From NCBI RefSeq assembly GCF_011065405.1, contig NZ_CP047056.1, positions 2,316,747 to 2,380,746 on the forward strand: a DNA stretch of 64,000 bases, read 5' to 3'. Every line of letters begins with the position of its first letter. The first letter of the stretch is position 1. Both the position numbers and the translations under genes were made by a program. The notes under the pieces are model-generated. The model was not told the origin of the DNA, did no database searches, and worked only from the letters and a program-made list of their open reading frames with translations. Of the stretch, positions 1 to 9,014 are shown in pieces. Source of the stretch: Succinivibrio dextrinosolvens (GTDB taxonomy: Bacteria > Pseudomonadota > Gammaproteobacteria > Enterobacterales > Succinivibrionaceae).

Positions 1-288
1 TGTATCTGGGTAGCCTACCTGATCGCCTGTGCCAAAGAGGGCTACTGTTTTGCCGGTAAAGTCCATCTTCTGTAGCTTAGGCATAAAATCATTCCAATCT
101 TCCTGAAGTTCTCCGATACTCCAAGTTGATGTTCCGATAATGAGCTTCTTATAGTTTTCCATCTTATCGCCGTCTTTGCTGATATTGAAAATATCAACCT
201 TATCAGCTCCAAGCTCATTAACTATTTTCTGGGCAACCTCTCCAGTTACGCCTGTATAAGTTCCATAAAAGAGTGCTACTTCTTTCAT
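1..288 (-). CDS. Flavodoxin, C-terminal part outside the window
   Basis: The reverse strand reads from an ATG at 286-288 off the left edge; about 96 N-terminal residues are visible. The start MKEVALFYGTYTG matches the flavodoxin pattern in which the first strand leads into the FMN-phosphate loop (usually GSDTGNT; here GTYTGVT). Later GTSTWSIGELQEDW and the stretch ending FGTGDQ match the two FMN-contacting loops of long- and short-chain flavodoxins. A GGAAGA ribosome site lies about 7 nt before the ATG. Flavodoxins are small cytosolic FMN electron carriers that replace ferredoxin under iron limitation or in radical-enzyme activation. The remainder of the gene cannot be judged. Confidence 0.85.
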   Translation of the reverse strand, partial: MKEVALFYGTYTGVTGEVAQKIVNELGADKVDIFNISKDGDKMENYKKLIIGTSTWSIGELQEDWNDFMPKLQKMDFTGKTVALFGTGDQVGYPDT

Positions 289-564
289 AAATCTTCCGAA
301 TTTTAAAAATAACCAACACAGGAATTATATTTTTTACATGCGAAATAAAAAAGGCTTTTTGCTAACCTTTATCATCTTTGACGAAAAATCTTTGGTTTTG
401 GAGAAAAAAGCCTGTAATACTGTTTTTTGGGGGGGTCAATGCGTTAGACTTGATAAACTTAATTGCTGTGGAGAATGCGTAAATTACGATATTTCTTGTC
501 AAAGAGCTCTTTTCAGTTGAAAATTAATAGAAAAGAGCCTGTGTTGCGAAAAGTGTTATGAATA
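289..564. other. Intergenic region, no convincing gene
   Basis: This 276-base stretch lies between the flavodoxin start and the hpt stop. A 60-codon frame on the plus strand at 338-520 has no recognisable domain and no good ribosome site. A hairpin at 506-538 is listed separately. Nothing else is supported. Confidence 0.5.
506..538 (-). terminator. Hairpin downstream of hpt
   Basis: Arms at 506-514 and 530-538 are perfectly complementary over 9 bp (GCTCTTTTC against GAAAAGAGC) with a 15-nt loop. The hairpin lies about 26 nt past the hpt stop. The reverse-strand sequence after it is only weakly T-rich, so termination is possible, not certain. Confidence 0.4.
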
Positions 565-1104
565 TTATTCCTCTTTAATAACAGCTTCATAAACAGCAGG
601 AAGATTACGGTATCTACCGTCAAAATCCATGCCGTAACCTAAAATAAAGCCCCTATCTAGCTCAAAGCCGTAGTAGTCGATGTTAACGTCAACCTCACGA
701 CGCTCTTTCTTGTTAATAAGTGCACAGAGCTTTACTGAATTGGCTCCTCGTTCTTTGAATACTTCCTGAACTCTTTTCATGGTCAGTCCTGAGTCAATTA
801 GATCTTCGACTATAAGCACATTTTTTCCTGCCATATTGAATTTAACGTCTTCAATAATTTTTACAACACCTGTGGTTTCAGTGGCACTTCCGTATGAGGA
901 TACTCGCATGAAATCTAAAGAAACTCTTGTGGAATCAATATTCTTGAGCAGATCTGAAAAGAAGATGACAGCACCACTTAAAACACCAACACAGATGAAG
1001 TCTTTTCCTTCATAGTCTCGGGTAATCTGTTCTCCTAGCTCTTTTACTCTTTTCTGAATCTGTTCTGCGGTAAATACTGGTTTTAATTCCTGAATTGTAA
1101 TCAT
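565..1104 (-). CDS. hpt: Hypoxanthine phosphoribosyltransferase
   Basis: Cytosolic purine-salvage enzyme that joins hypoxanthine (and possibly guanine) to PRPP, giving IMP or GMP. The PRPP-binding motif VLIVEDLIDSGLT (around residues 97-109) is intact, and the flexible-loop region around MRVSSYGSATETTG is typical of the family. At 179 residues it is the usual length. I start at the internal ATG at 1102-1104, preceded by GGAG at good spacing; the longer frame to 1146 adds 14 residues unlike the family. A short ACAGG/CCTGT hairpin (1119-1133) sits in the leader. Genes on either side are unrelated, so it is probably monocistronic. Family assignment is firm; the choice between hpt and gpt rests on the overall Hpt-like sequence. 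Confidence 0.93.
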   Translation of the reverse strand: MITIQELKPVFTAEQIQKRVKELGEQITRDYEGKDFICVGVLSGAVIFFSDLLKNIDSTRVSLDFMRVSSYGSATETTGVVKIIEDVKFNMAGKNVLIVEDLIDSGLTMKRVQEVFKERGANSVKLCALINKKERREVDVNIDYYGFELDRGFILGYGMDFDGRYRNLPAVYEAVIKEE

Positions 1105-1338
1105 AATGAAAACTCCAGACAGGTTTTTCCTGTAGGTTATATTCAAGCAGAGAGGTTCTCTCTCGTACCTATAAAAATCTATGTATTATCACAATAGTAT
1201 GGTTTACTATTAGAAGTTATGAAGGGGTAATTATATCACTATTAGGCAGATAAATCGAAAAATGTGATGAGTTAGATGTTTTGAAAAAAATGATAGAGAA
1301 GTAAAGAGAACACAAAACAGAACGATAAGGTAAAATCA

Positions 1339-1359
1339 GCGTCCTGAGAAACAGGACGC
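1339..1359 (-). terminator. Strong GC-rich hairpin between the DUF805 gene and hpt
   Basis: A perfect 8-bp stem, GCGTCCTG against CAGGACGC, with a 5-nt loop. On the reverse strand it is followed by TGATTTTACC, so it may terminate the DUF805 transcript before hpt. The T tract is imperfect. Confidence 0.45.
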
Positions 1360-1392
1360 AACAAATACATGTCATCATTAGATGAACATTTC

Positions 1393-1414
1393 AAATGTAG
1401 TTATCACTACATTT
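1393..1414. terminator. Hairpin just past the DUF805 stop
   Basis: A perfect 8-bp inverted repeat (AAATGTAG and CTACATTT, 6-nt loop). The T-rich side is on the plus strand, so its direction is unclear. It is probably part of the 3' end of the DUF805 transcript. Confidence 0.35.
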
Positions 1415-1432
1415 CTACTTATTTTTTTCTTA

Positions 1433-1887
1433 CTATGCGTTAACAGCGGCCTTGTTTTCAACAAATTCGTAAGGCTTCTCTCCATACTTGTTAGGCCCTT
1501 GAGTACCTGGGAAAATGAAGTAGATGTTTAAGGCAATTGTTCCTAGACCTCCAATAGACACTACGAATATTCCAAAGTAAAGAAGTCCTGTACTTTGTAA
1601 ATAAATTCCTAGAATCATGATTAGAGTACCCACAAGAAAAACTAATGCAGGTGCAAACAGAATCTTTCCACTCCTACCTAGATCATGACAACGTCTTATG
1701 CACACTGTAATGCTTGGAACTATAAGTCCCAATGCGATCACTATGCCGATTAGTGGAATAAAATTTCCAATAAAATTCAGAATGTAGCATAACAGTATAA
1801 ACCACCAGTATTCGGAACGGCTTGCTCTACCCTGAATTGAAAAGTATTTTTGCATTAGGCAGGTTTTGATTGATTCTACGAAGGTCA
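1433..1887 (-). CDS. DUF805 family inner-membrane protein
   Basis: A 151-residue membrane protein with the DUF805 hallmarks in order: FSIQGRASRSEYW near the N-terminus, ITVCIRRCHDLGRSG in the middle and PGTQGPNKYGEKP at the C-terminus. Four hydrophobic segments are visible (about residues 25-45, 45-65, 83-103, 112-135). The family (E. coli YhaH/YhaI) has no established biochemical function. I start at the ATG at 1885-1887, preceded by TTGGGAAATCAA; the longer frame would need a TTG. It stands alone between hairpins. Confidence 0.85.
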
Positions 1888-2246
1888 TTTGATTTCCCAA
1901 TTTTCAATGTGTTTGTTTATGATAAAGGACAGTATTCTTTAATGAAAAACATAAATGAAATTTATTTTAATTTAAATATCTTGATAAATTAAAATTTATA
2001 ACATTTTGCGCTCTGAATTTACTATTTGATTCTTAGCGAAAAATTAGCAAGTGCTAATTTTGTTTTTTTGACTTCTATTTGCACAAAATTGACGATAAAT
2101 CCTAATGGTAAAAGCTAGGAGCGAACAGGGGAGATTTTAATATATCATGAAAGTAAACTGCATTTTTTTCTAGTGTGAGAAACTAATCATAGTAATTCCA
2201 TTATCATTTCTTTATCATTCGCTAATGTCCATTAAGAGTTAGAGAT
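1888..2246. other. AT-rich intergenic region between divergent genes
   Basis: Contains the promoter zone for the DUF805 gene (reverse) and the unknown 384-residue gene (forward), and a plus-strand terminator-like hairpin at 2041-2069. No further coding frame is seen. Confidence 0.45.
2041..2069 (+). terminator. Orphan plus-strand intrinsic terminator
   Basis: AAATTAGC, a 4-nt loop AAGT, and GCTAATTT form a perfect stem, followed by TGTTTTTTT. This is a good intrinsic terminator on the plus strand, but no plus-strand gene lies upstream within the window region after hpt and DUF805, both on the reverse strand. It may end a small RNA or act as an attenuator for the next gene. Confidence 0.5.
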
Positions 2247-3401
2247 ATGTATATGACAAGTTTTATTGTAGATGAAAGCAAGTTCATGATTTCAGATGAA
2301 GAGAGTGATGCTTTTTTTGATTCTGAATATAAACTTGCATCCGGAATTGTAATCGGTGAACTTGAGGATGAATCTGATACCTGGCAGCTGTATATAAGTT
2401 CTGATGGCAGACATTATATTCTTGCTGTTCTTCCAATGCTTCGTGATAGGTGGGTTGAAAGTCGTTTACTTAAAGACAGAGATTTTGAATGCGTTGAAGT
2501 TAATTCAAGAAAACTTTATCTTTTATTCTCATCCTCTGTTCATAGAGTAACCCGTTTGACCAATATCAGAGTTAATAATTCTCTGCGTTTTGCTCATGCT
2601 CTCTTCTCTGCCTTTGTTCATACAAGACAGCTTGATCTTGATTCTAATTTAAGGGATGGTCTGTATTTTGAGGGGCATTCGATTATTCTTCCAACCTATT
2701 CTCTTATTGGCAAGGTTTCAGATAGATGTCTGTTTGAAAATGCGTTAAGAGGCAAGAATGATCCTGAGAATCTGTCTGCTCCTGATGGACTGAGTGATTC
2801 TGTATCCTATTTCTATTTCAGAAAATATCTATCTGATCATGGGTATAAGCTAAATGCCTGTGAGCCTTTATTTGAGGCTGGTGAAATTGTAGATGATTTC
2901 CTCTTAGGGGAAGATAATAATTCAATGATTACGGCTCCTCTTATTATTAGAGACCACTATCAGCTCTTTGATACTACTTCTGACAGCTACATTCTAATGA
3001 TTGACAGTCTGTGGGGAGAAGCTCTGATTGCATCTAATCTTGTAAATCAGATTCACATGAATTCTTTTCCAATTAACTCTCAGAGATTCTTTGTCTTATC
3101 CTTTAAAAAAGATCAGATTATCGAATGTATGGATGATAGACACGGAGGTTTAAATAAGGAGAATGCTTTTGAGCTTACAGAAGCTATTAGACGAACTCGT
3201 TCTCTGCTCCCTGAGTGCGATTTAAGAAATGCTCTGTATATTCAGAAACTGGGGTATCTGCTACCAGAAAAGTTCACAGCCTCTGATAATACCAACGACA
3301 GAGATCTTCTAGTGGATGTGCTGTCCCACGGTCCATTCGCCATGGCACCGCTGATGGATGATATAAATCATGATCTTGTAACCATTCTGATTCATCAGTA
3401 G
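2247..3401 (+). CDS. Protein of unknown function, 384 residues
   Basis: I do not recognise this family. The frame is long, has coding-like composition and ends at a strong bidirectional terminator, so it is very likely real. It is acidic at the N-terminus (many Asp, Glu and Ser in the first 50 residues). It has no signal peptide or membrane segment, so it is predicted cytosolic. Strand-rich text such as WQLYISSDGRHYILAVLP and KLYLLFSSS suggests a mixed alpha/beta fold. No catalytic motif is evident. Either the ATG at 2247 or the one at 2253 could be the start, and the ribosome site is weak in both cases. It stands alone and is convergent with acrB. Confidence 0.7.
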   Translation: MYMTSFIVDESKFMISDEESDAFFDSEYKLASGIVIGELEDESDTWQLYISSDGRHYILAVLPMLRDRWVESRLLKDRDFECVEVNSRKLYLLFSSSVHRVTRLTNIRVNNSLRFAHALFSAFVHTRQLDLDSNLRDGLYFEGHSIILPTYSLIGKVSDRCLFENALRGKNDPENLSAPDGLSDSVSYFYFRKYLSDHGYKLNACEPLFEAGEIVDDFLLGEDNNSMITAPLIIRDHYQLFDTTSDSYILMIDSLWGEALIASNLVNQIHMNSFPINSQRFFVLSFKKDQIIECMDDRHGGLNKENAFELTEAIRRTRSLLPECDLRNALYIQKLGYLLPEKFTASDNTNDRDLLVDVLSHGPFAMAPLMDDINHDLVTILIHQ

Positions 3402-3416
3402 CTTACTTTAAGAAAA

Positions 3417-3443
3417 AAAATGGTCACGTTTTGTGACCATTTT
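3417..3443. terminator. Bidirectional terminator
   Basis: AAAATGGTCAC, loop GTTTT, then GTGACCATTTT. A-rich on one side and T-rich on the other, it can serve both the unknown plus-strand gene ending at 3401 and the reverse-strand acrB ending at 3463. Confidence 0.8.
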
Positions 3444-3462
3444 CAGAACCCTTTCCTAAAGA

Positions 3463-6400
3463 CTAATCTTCTTCTTCTTCTTTTGCTTCTTTTATCTGAG
3501 AAATAAGTTTCTCCTGATGATGTTTTGCTTTTTCCTGTTTTACATCAGCAGGAACATACTTGGTGAAGTATCTCATTACCAGAACGAAGAATACAGGAAC
3601 GTAGAAGATTGCAAGTACAGTTGCTGTCAACATTCCGCCGATAACGCAGATACCGATTTCATTACGTCCAGCAGCACCGGCTCCTGAAGATACAGCCAAA
3701 GGCAGCACACCTAGGATAAAGGCCATAGAGGTCATGATGATTGGACGGAAGCGCAGTCTTGCTGCGTGCACAACTGCCTCGGTAAGTCTTTCTCCTCGGT
3801 CGTACAAATCTTTTGCAAATTCCACAATCAGAATTGCGTTCTTAGATGCCAGACCTACTGTGGTCAGCAGACCAACTTGGAAGTATACGTCATTTGTTAA
3901 TGATGTAACAAATGGTACGTACTGAGTCAGGATTGCAGCACCGATTGCGCCAATAATACCTAATGGTACAACCAGCATTACAGAGAACGGAATAGACCAG
4001 CTTTCATACAATGCAGCAAGAGATAGGAATACCACTAGCAGAGAGACCAGATACAGCATAGGTCCCTGTGCACCTGCCAATCTTTCCTGATAGGAAACTC
4101 CATACCATGAGATACTGTAGCCCGGAGGTAAAACTTCCTTTGCAATTCTTTCAACTTCAAGCATAGCCTGTCCTGATGAAACTCCTGGAGCTGCTGAACC
4201 CTGAATTTCCATAGCTGATAGTCCATTAAATCTTTCCAGACGTGGTGAACCATAAGTCCACTCTGTGGTTACGAAAGCGCTGAATGGAACCATGCTACCA
4301 TTTGAGCTCTTTACATACCATTTCCTCAGATCGTTTTCGGTCATACGATCTTTTGCCATGCCCTGAATTCGAACCTGCTTAACACGGTTTCTATCCATGA
4401 AGTTATCAATGTAGGCTGAACCCCATGCAGATGAGAATGTTGTATTGATTTCCGATGGAGATAAGCCTAAGGCCATTCCTTTTTCATAATCAATATTGAT
4501 CTTTAATTGAGGCGTATCATCCATGCCGTTAGCACGAACTTGAGTCAACAGTTTAGATTGTCCGCATGCATATAAAAGACTGTTTCTGGCTTCAGTAAGT
4601 TTTTCGTGTCCCTGAGAGCCACCATCAACCAGATAAAAATCAAAACCATCCGCAGTACCAAGTTCAGGAATTGCTGGAATATTAAAGGCAAAAGCTAAAC
4701 CGTCACGAATACCTCCTAATAATGGCATTTGGGCTCGGTTGGCGATTTCATCTGGATGCTGTGATCTTGATGTGCGTTCTGCCCAATCCTTTAATTTGAT
4801 GAATCCCATACCTGTATTCTGGCCTTGACCTGCAAAGGAGAATCCAGCAACAGCCATCACACTTTCAATGTTTTCCTGTTCTGCATGGAGGAAGTAATCT
4901 GTCACCTGTTTCAATACTCCTTCGGTTTTCTCTTTAGTAGAACCCGCAGGTAAAGATACCATTGTCAGTAGAACACCCTGATCCTCACTTGGAAGGAATG
5001 CTGTAGGAATTCTTGTGAATCCAAATACCAGGGCCACACAGATGATTACGTAGATTACAATGTATCTAGCTATCTTATGAACGATTAAAACAACAAGCGA
5101 CTGATACTTCTCTGAAATATATGCAAAGAATTTATTCCAAAGCTTAATCAGTTTGCGAATTGGTTCATAGAATTTGTCAAATCTGTAAACAATATAAGTA
5201 AACAGATTTCGTTTCTCAGGTTTATATCCTGGTGGCAGAAGAATGGTTGCACATAGTGCCGGAGTCAGCACAATAGCGATGAATACCGACAGTACCATAG
5301 CAGATACGATAGTAATAGAAAACTGACGGTAAATAATACCAGTAGAACCACCAAAGAAGGCCATAGGCACGAACACAGCTGACAGTACCAATGCAATACC
5401 GACAAGAGCACCTGTAATTTCATCCATGGACTTTACAGTTGCCTGTTTAGGTGTAAGATTTGGTTCCTCGTGAAGAATACGTTCTACGTTCTCTACAACA
5501 ACGATCGCATCGTCAACCAAAAGTCCAATTGCCAGAACAAGGCCGAACATTGTCAGAGTGTTGATTGAGAATCCAAGTACCTGCATGATTGCGAATGTAC
5601 CAAGTAGCACAACCGGAACTGTAATGGATGGGATTAAAGTTGCACGAAAGTTCTGCAAGAACAGATACATAACCACGATAACCAGCAGAATGGCTTCAAA
5701 TAGTGTGTGGTAAACCTCGTTAATTGAAACTTCAATGAATTCGGTGGTGTCATAAGGATAAATAAGTTCAACCCAGTCAGGGAAGTATTGAGATAAATTA
5801 TCTACGGCTGCCTTAACTTTTTGAGCTGTTTCTAGAGCGTTTGCTCCTGATGATAGTTTGATAGCCAAACCAGATGCAGGTCTACCGTTGTATTTACCAC
5901 TTGCATTATATGATTCTCCACCGAGCTCAATTTTTGCAACATCTTTAAGTTTTACCTTGGTTCCGTCAGGATTTACCTTTAAAAGAATATTCTCAAATTG
6001 CTCTACTGTTTCCAGACGTTTCTGTCCTGTAATAGTATATGAGTACATCTGACCTGGAAGAGCAGGGGTGCCTCCAAGAGAACCATAGGTAACCTGAGCG
6101 TTTTGAGCTGTAATTGCGTTTGTAACTTCCCCTGCTGAGATTGCATAGTTATTCAGTTTTTCCGGATCAAGCCATATACGCATAGAGTACTTGGCACCGA
6201 AAACTTGCAGTGAACCTACGCCGTCAATTCGGGACAGAGGTTCTTTTAGATTGGCCTCCATGTAGTCTGAGATGTCAGTTGCATCATGCTGATCATCAGT
6301 TGATGCTAAAGAAACAATCATTAGGAAGGCATCAGTTGATTTTGAAACATCAACACCGTTTTGCTGAACTGTTGAAGGTAACTGAGACTGTGTCTGCTGC

Positions 6401-6732
6401 ATCTTATTCTGAACCTGTACCTGCGCAATATCAGCGTTGGTTCCTGGCTCAAAGGTGATCTGAATGCTTGAATTACCGAAAGAATCTGAAGATGAGCTCA
6501 TATACATAAAGCCATCAAGTCCGGTCATATTCTGTTCGATAATCTGAGTTACAGATCTCTCTACTGTCTGTGCATCAGCTCCAGGGTAAGAGGAGGAGAT
6601 AGATACTGAAGGAGGTGCAATTGTAGGATATTGAGATACAGGCAGAGTGTTAACTGCAAATACACCTGCAAGCATAATACAGATTGCAATCACCCATGCA
6701 AAAATAGGGCGGTTAATAAAAAAACGAGCCAT
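3463..6732 (-). CDS. acrB: RND multidrug efflux pump, inner-membrane transporter (HAE1 type)
   Basis: Proton-driven trimeric drug exporter of the inner membrane, working with the adaptor AcrA and an outer-membrane TolC channel, which is not in this window. The protein starts [16 protein letters not shown], typical of AcrB/MexB. The TM4 proton-relay pair is present in [18 protein letters not shown] (near residue 408) and the TM10 lysine in [12 protein letters not shown] (near residue 940). The length of 1089 is slightly above the usual 1030-1050, the excess being a Lys/Glu-rich tail. It follows acrA by 23 nt, so the two form an operon. Regulation is probably through the divergent TetR repressor. 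Substrates cannot be read from sequence. Confidence 0.95.
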   Translation of the reverse strand: MARFFINRPIFAWVIAICIMLAGVFAVNTLPVSQYPTIAPPSVSISSSYPGADAQTVERSVTQIIEQNMTGLDGFMYMSSSSDSFGNSSIQITFEPGTNADIAQVQVQNKMQQTQSQLPSTVQQNGVDVSKSTDAFLMIVSLASTDDQHDATDISDYMEANLKEPLSRIDGVGSLQVFGAKYSMRIWLDPEKLNNYAISAGEVTNAITAQNAQVTYGSLGGTPALPGQMYSYTITGQKRLETVEQFENILLKVNPDGTKVKLKDVAKIELGGESYNASGKYNGRPASGLAIKLSSGANALETAQKVKAAVDNLSQYFPDWVELIYPYDTTEFIEVSINEVYHTLFEAILLVIVVMYLFLQNFRATLIPSITVPVVLLGTFAIMQVLGFSINTLTMFGLVLAIGLLVDDAIVVVENVERILHEEPNLTPKQATVKSMDEITGALVGIALVLSAVFVPMAFFGGSTGIIYRQFSITIVSAMVLSVFIAIVLTPALCATILLPPGYKPEKRNLFTYIVYRFDKFYEPIRKLIKLWNKFFAYISEKYQSLVVLIVHKIARYIVIYVIICVALVFGFTRIPTAFLPSEDQGVLLTMVSLPAGSTKEKTEGVLKQVTDYFLHAEQENIESVMAVAGFSFAGQGQNTGMGFIKLKDWAERTSRSQHPDEIANRAQMPLLGGIRDGLAFAFNIPAIPELGTADGFDFYLVDGGSQGHEKLTEARNSLLYACGQSKLLTQVRANGMDDTPQLKINIDYEKGMALGLSPSEINTTFSSAWGSAYIDNFMDRNRVKQVRIQGMAKDRMTENDLRKWYVKSSNGSMVPFSAFVTTEWTYGSPRLERFNGLSAMEIQGSAAPGVSSGQAMLEVERIAKEVLPPGYSISWYGVSYQERLAGAQGPMLYLVSLLVVFLSLAALYESWSIPFSVMLVVPLGIIGAIGAAILTQYVPFVTSLTNDVYFQVGLLTTVGLASKNAILIVEFAKDLYDRGERLTEAVVHAARLRFRPIIMTSMAFILGVLPLAVSSGAGAAGRNEIGICVIGGMLTATVLAIFYVPVFFVLVMRYFTKYVPADVKQEKAKHHQEKLISQIKEAKEEEED

Positions 6733-6755
6733 TGACTATATTTCCTCGTTACTAT

Positions 6756-7922
6756 TTATTTTTTTTGTGGTTCCTGATCTTTTTGTGGTTCCTGTCCTGG
6801 GATAATAGGTGTTACAGGTACACCTGGACGGATTTTCTGAGTGTTGCTGGTAATAACCTTGTCTCCTTCTTTTAGTCCGTCAATAACCACGTATGCATTT
6901 TCTGTCTCAGCTCCAAGCTTAACATTGATTCTTTGTACCACACTTTGTTCGTTTACTGCATATACATAGGTGATACCATTAGCTTCACGCTGAACACCGT
7001 TTGCTGCTACAGTAAGTGCATTAGGCATAACACCCTGATTGATTTCACCTCGCAGGAAGATCCCTGGGAGCAGAATATGCTCTGGATTTGGTACTAGAGC
7101 TCTGAGGTTAACCATACCAGTTGACTCATCTACACTCATTTCAGCAAACTCAATGGTTCCTGAATGTGCATACTTGGTTCCGTCTGACAGGTAGATATCA
7201 ACTTTAGCTTTGCCGTCGCTTAACAGTTTACCATCAGTCAGATTTTTGCGCAGTAGAATGTTCTCCTCTGCAGTCTGACCTAGGTCAACATAAATAGGAT
7301 CGAGTTGCTGGATGGTAGTCATTGCTGTTACCTGTCCAGAAGAAACCAGAGCCCCTTCTGTAATTTCTGAGCGACTTATCGTTCCTGTTATTGGTGCGTA
7401 TACCTTGGTGTATGCAAGATTAATGTTGGCGGTGGCCAGACTTGCCTCAGCAGATTTAACATTGGCATTAGCAGTCAGATAGGCAGCCTGAGCATCATCA
7501 TAATCCTGTTTGCTTACTGCTTTTTTCTCAAGTAAGCTCCTATATCTTTCTGCTTTTAGCTTAGTTGAATGCAGGGTGGCCTTGGCACTGGCCAGAGCCG
7601 CTTCTGCTGACTTTACATTTGCCTCATATACTGCTGGATCGATTTGATACAGCTGGTCACCCTGTTTAACGATAGAACCTTCAACAAAAAGGCGTTTCTG
7701 CAGAATTCCTGTAACTTGAGGCCTTACTTCTGCTTTACGTGTTGCCGAGGCTCTTCCGGTTAGACGGGAAATAACTGCAACATCAGCTTTTTTTACAAGT
7801 GTAACATCGACAGGTAGTGCTCCGTGCTGCTGATTTTCTTTTTTATCACATCCTACTAGAGAAACGATTGCGACTGCAATCGCACAAGGTAATATGAATT
7901 TGTTTGCTCTGAACAATAACAT
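6756..7922 (-). CDS. acrA: RND efflux periplasmic adaptor lipoprotein
   Basis: Membrane-fusion protein linking AcrB to the outer-membrane channel. The N-terminus has a hydrophobic signal ending in a lipobox, VSLVGC, so the mature protein should be an inner-membrane-anchored lipoprotein. Then follow a lipoyl/beta-barrel half (RLTGRASATRKAEVRPQVTG), a long alpha-hairpin (about residues 95-165, rich in Ala, Lys and Ser) and the second barrel half. The C-terminus is Gln/Lys/Pro-rich with a short repeat of the EPQK type. I start at the ATG at 7922; the longer frame would need a TTG. First gene of the acrA-acrB operon. Confidence 0.93.
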   Translation of the reverse strand: MLLFRANKFILPCAIAVAIVSLVGCDKKENQQHGALPVDVTLVKKADVAVISRLTGRASATRKAEVRPQVTGILQKRLFVEGSIVKQGDQLYQIDPAVYEANVKSAEAALASAKATLHSTKLKAERYRSLLEKKAVSKQDYDDAQAAYLTANANVKSAEASLATANINLAYTKVYAPITGTISRSEITEGALVSSGQVTAMTTIQQLDPIYVDLGQTAEENILLRKNLTDGKLLSDGKAKVDIYLSDGTKYAHSGTIEFAEMSVDESTGMVNLRALVPNPEHILLPGIFLRGEINQGVMPNALTVAANGVQREANGITYVYAVNEQSVVQRINVKLGAETENAYVVIDGLKEGDKVITSNTQKIRPGVPVTPIIPGQEPQKDQEPQKK

Positions 7923-8302
7923 ACACAAGGGTCCTATAGATAAAGAGGAGTCTTTTTCAAGTATAGTTGGAAAATGCTTAATATAAAGCAGGTTGTAATT
8001 ATGCTACTTAAATCCCATTTTGTGACTAAACACAAATAAAACAAATGTATGTCATTATTACGAAAAGCTTTAGTTTTTTCAAAAGATTATGATGATTTTG
8101 AGATTTTTCTTGAGGTTAAGCTGCATATGTTAGTTTTATACATTAGTCAGGTTGTGTTATCTAACTGTTGCATTTATAAGAGTTATTTGTGCTGTGGACT
8201 TTTAAATTCATTGACAAATACCTCAAATTTCATAAAATCTAACTAGATTTACATACAAAAAACAGATTCTTGTTCAAAAATAAAAATATAAAGGTGACTT
8301 TT
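7923..8302. promoter_or_regulatory. Divergent acrAB / tetR-type regulatory region
   Basis: This 380-base interval holds the promoters of both the efflux operon and its putative repressor. Besides the strong repressor promoter and dyad listed separately, it contains AATGTATGT at 8044-8052 and TTACATACA at 8249-8257. These resemble halves of the E. coli AcrR operator but lie about 200 bp apart, so their meaning is uncertain. A 65-codon frame at 8049-8246 is not convincing. Confidence 0.5.
8211..8250 (+). promoter_or_regulatory. Sigma-70 promoter with overlapping operator dyad for the TetR-type regulator
   Basis: TTGACA at 8211-8216 and TAAAAT at 8233-8238 are separated by 16 nt, a near-consensus sigma-70 promoter. 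The perfect inverted repeat AAATCT-AACT-AGATTT (8235-8250) overlaps the -10 element and the expected start site. This placement is typical of an autoregulatory repressor site. The binding protein is inferred from position only. Confidence 0.7.
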
Positions 8303-8938
8303 ATGCCTCGCAGAACACAGGAAGACTCACAAGCTACAAGAAGAAAAATCCTTGAAAGTGCCCAGAGATTATTTACACGCAGAGGTTATGAGAGAACCAG
8401 TCTTTCTGATATTGCTAAGTATGCAGGGGTTACCAGGGGTGCTATCTACTGGCATTTTGAGAATAAGGAAGAGCTTCTGGTTAATCTGATGGATTTTATG
8501 GATAAGGAGAAGTTCTCTATTGATCTTCTGCACGATGCCGCTGATCCAGACGAAAAAGATCCTTTGGGCAAACTTAAATCCTGTATCAGATCAATGGTAG
8601 ATGAGGAAGGAAACAAATTCATCAGTTCCTCTCTGATGTCCATGATTATCTCAATTATGAGCGGATCTGCCGGCAATGACGAGGTAAGAGAAAGAATTCT
8701 TGATTTTATAAAATCAAGACATGATCTTATGAACAAGATTTTAAGAAACTGTATTTCCAAAGGACAGCTTCCAGCAAATCTTGCTGTTGAAGCTGCAGCT
8801 GAACATCTGGCTATCTTCTGTGTAGGTTTCTTCCATCAGTCCAGACTTGGCTATACAGATAATGTTAAGAAGAACTTTGATTTCTTTATTGATAGAGAAT
8901 TTGAAGAAATCAAAACATTCACCACAGACGTATTATAA
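8303..8938 (+). CDS. acrR: TetR/AcrR family transcriptional repressor
   Basis: A cytosolic DNA-binding repressor, 211 residues. The N-terminal helix-turn-helix is clear: RRKILESAQRLFTRRGYE, then TSLSDIAKYAGVTRGAIYWHF (in two pieces around residues 35-56), the classical TetR signature. The C-terminal ligand domain is helical and resembles AcrR, with ACA-like drug-pocket variability expected. I start at the ATG at 8303, preceded by AAAGGTGA at ideal spacing; the frame upstream to 8270 adds 11 residues unlike TetR proteins. It is divergent from acrAB, supporting a role in controlling the pump and itself. The symbol is by context and similarity. Confidence 0.88.
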   Translation: MPRRTQEDSQATRRKILESAQRLFTRRGYERTSLSDIAKYAGVTRGAIYWHFENKEELLVNLMDFMDKEKFSIDLLHDAADPDEKDPLGKLKSCIRSMVDEEGNKFISSSLMSMIISIMSGSAGNDEVRERILDFIKSRHDLMNKILRNCISKGQLPANLAVEAAAEHLAIFCVGFFHQSRLGYTDNVKKNFDFFIDREFEEIKTFTTDVL

Positions 8939-9014
8939 CTATCGAAACTTTTTACACGTCTTTGACCGTAAAAAATGATGTGGCTTTACCTAAGTATGGT
9001 CGAAGAAAAGCTGA

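Larger units (their letters stand above)
1105..1432. other. Intergenic region with hairpins
   Basis: Contains the hpt leader (1105-1200), an AT-rich stretch and two hairpins listed separately (1339-1359 and 1393-1414). No coding frame is supported. Confidence 0.5.

Noticed and set aside
338-520. 60-codon plus-strand frame between flavodoxin and hpt
   Set aside because: No ribosome site, no domain and low coding character; it overlaps the hairpin at 506-538.
1105-1146. N-terminal extension of hpt
   Set aside because: The additional 14 residues are unlike Hpt, and the ribosome site fits the internal ATG at 1104.
8049-8246. 65-codon frame in the acrAB/acrR interval
   Set aside because: It lies across the regulatory region, has no ribosome site and no family resemblance.
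8044-8257. AcrR-like operator halves as one operator
   Set aside because: The half-sites are about 200 bp apart, so they do not form the 24-bp palindrome of E. coli AcrR.
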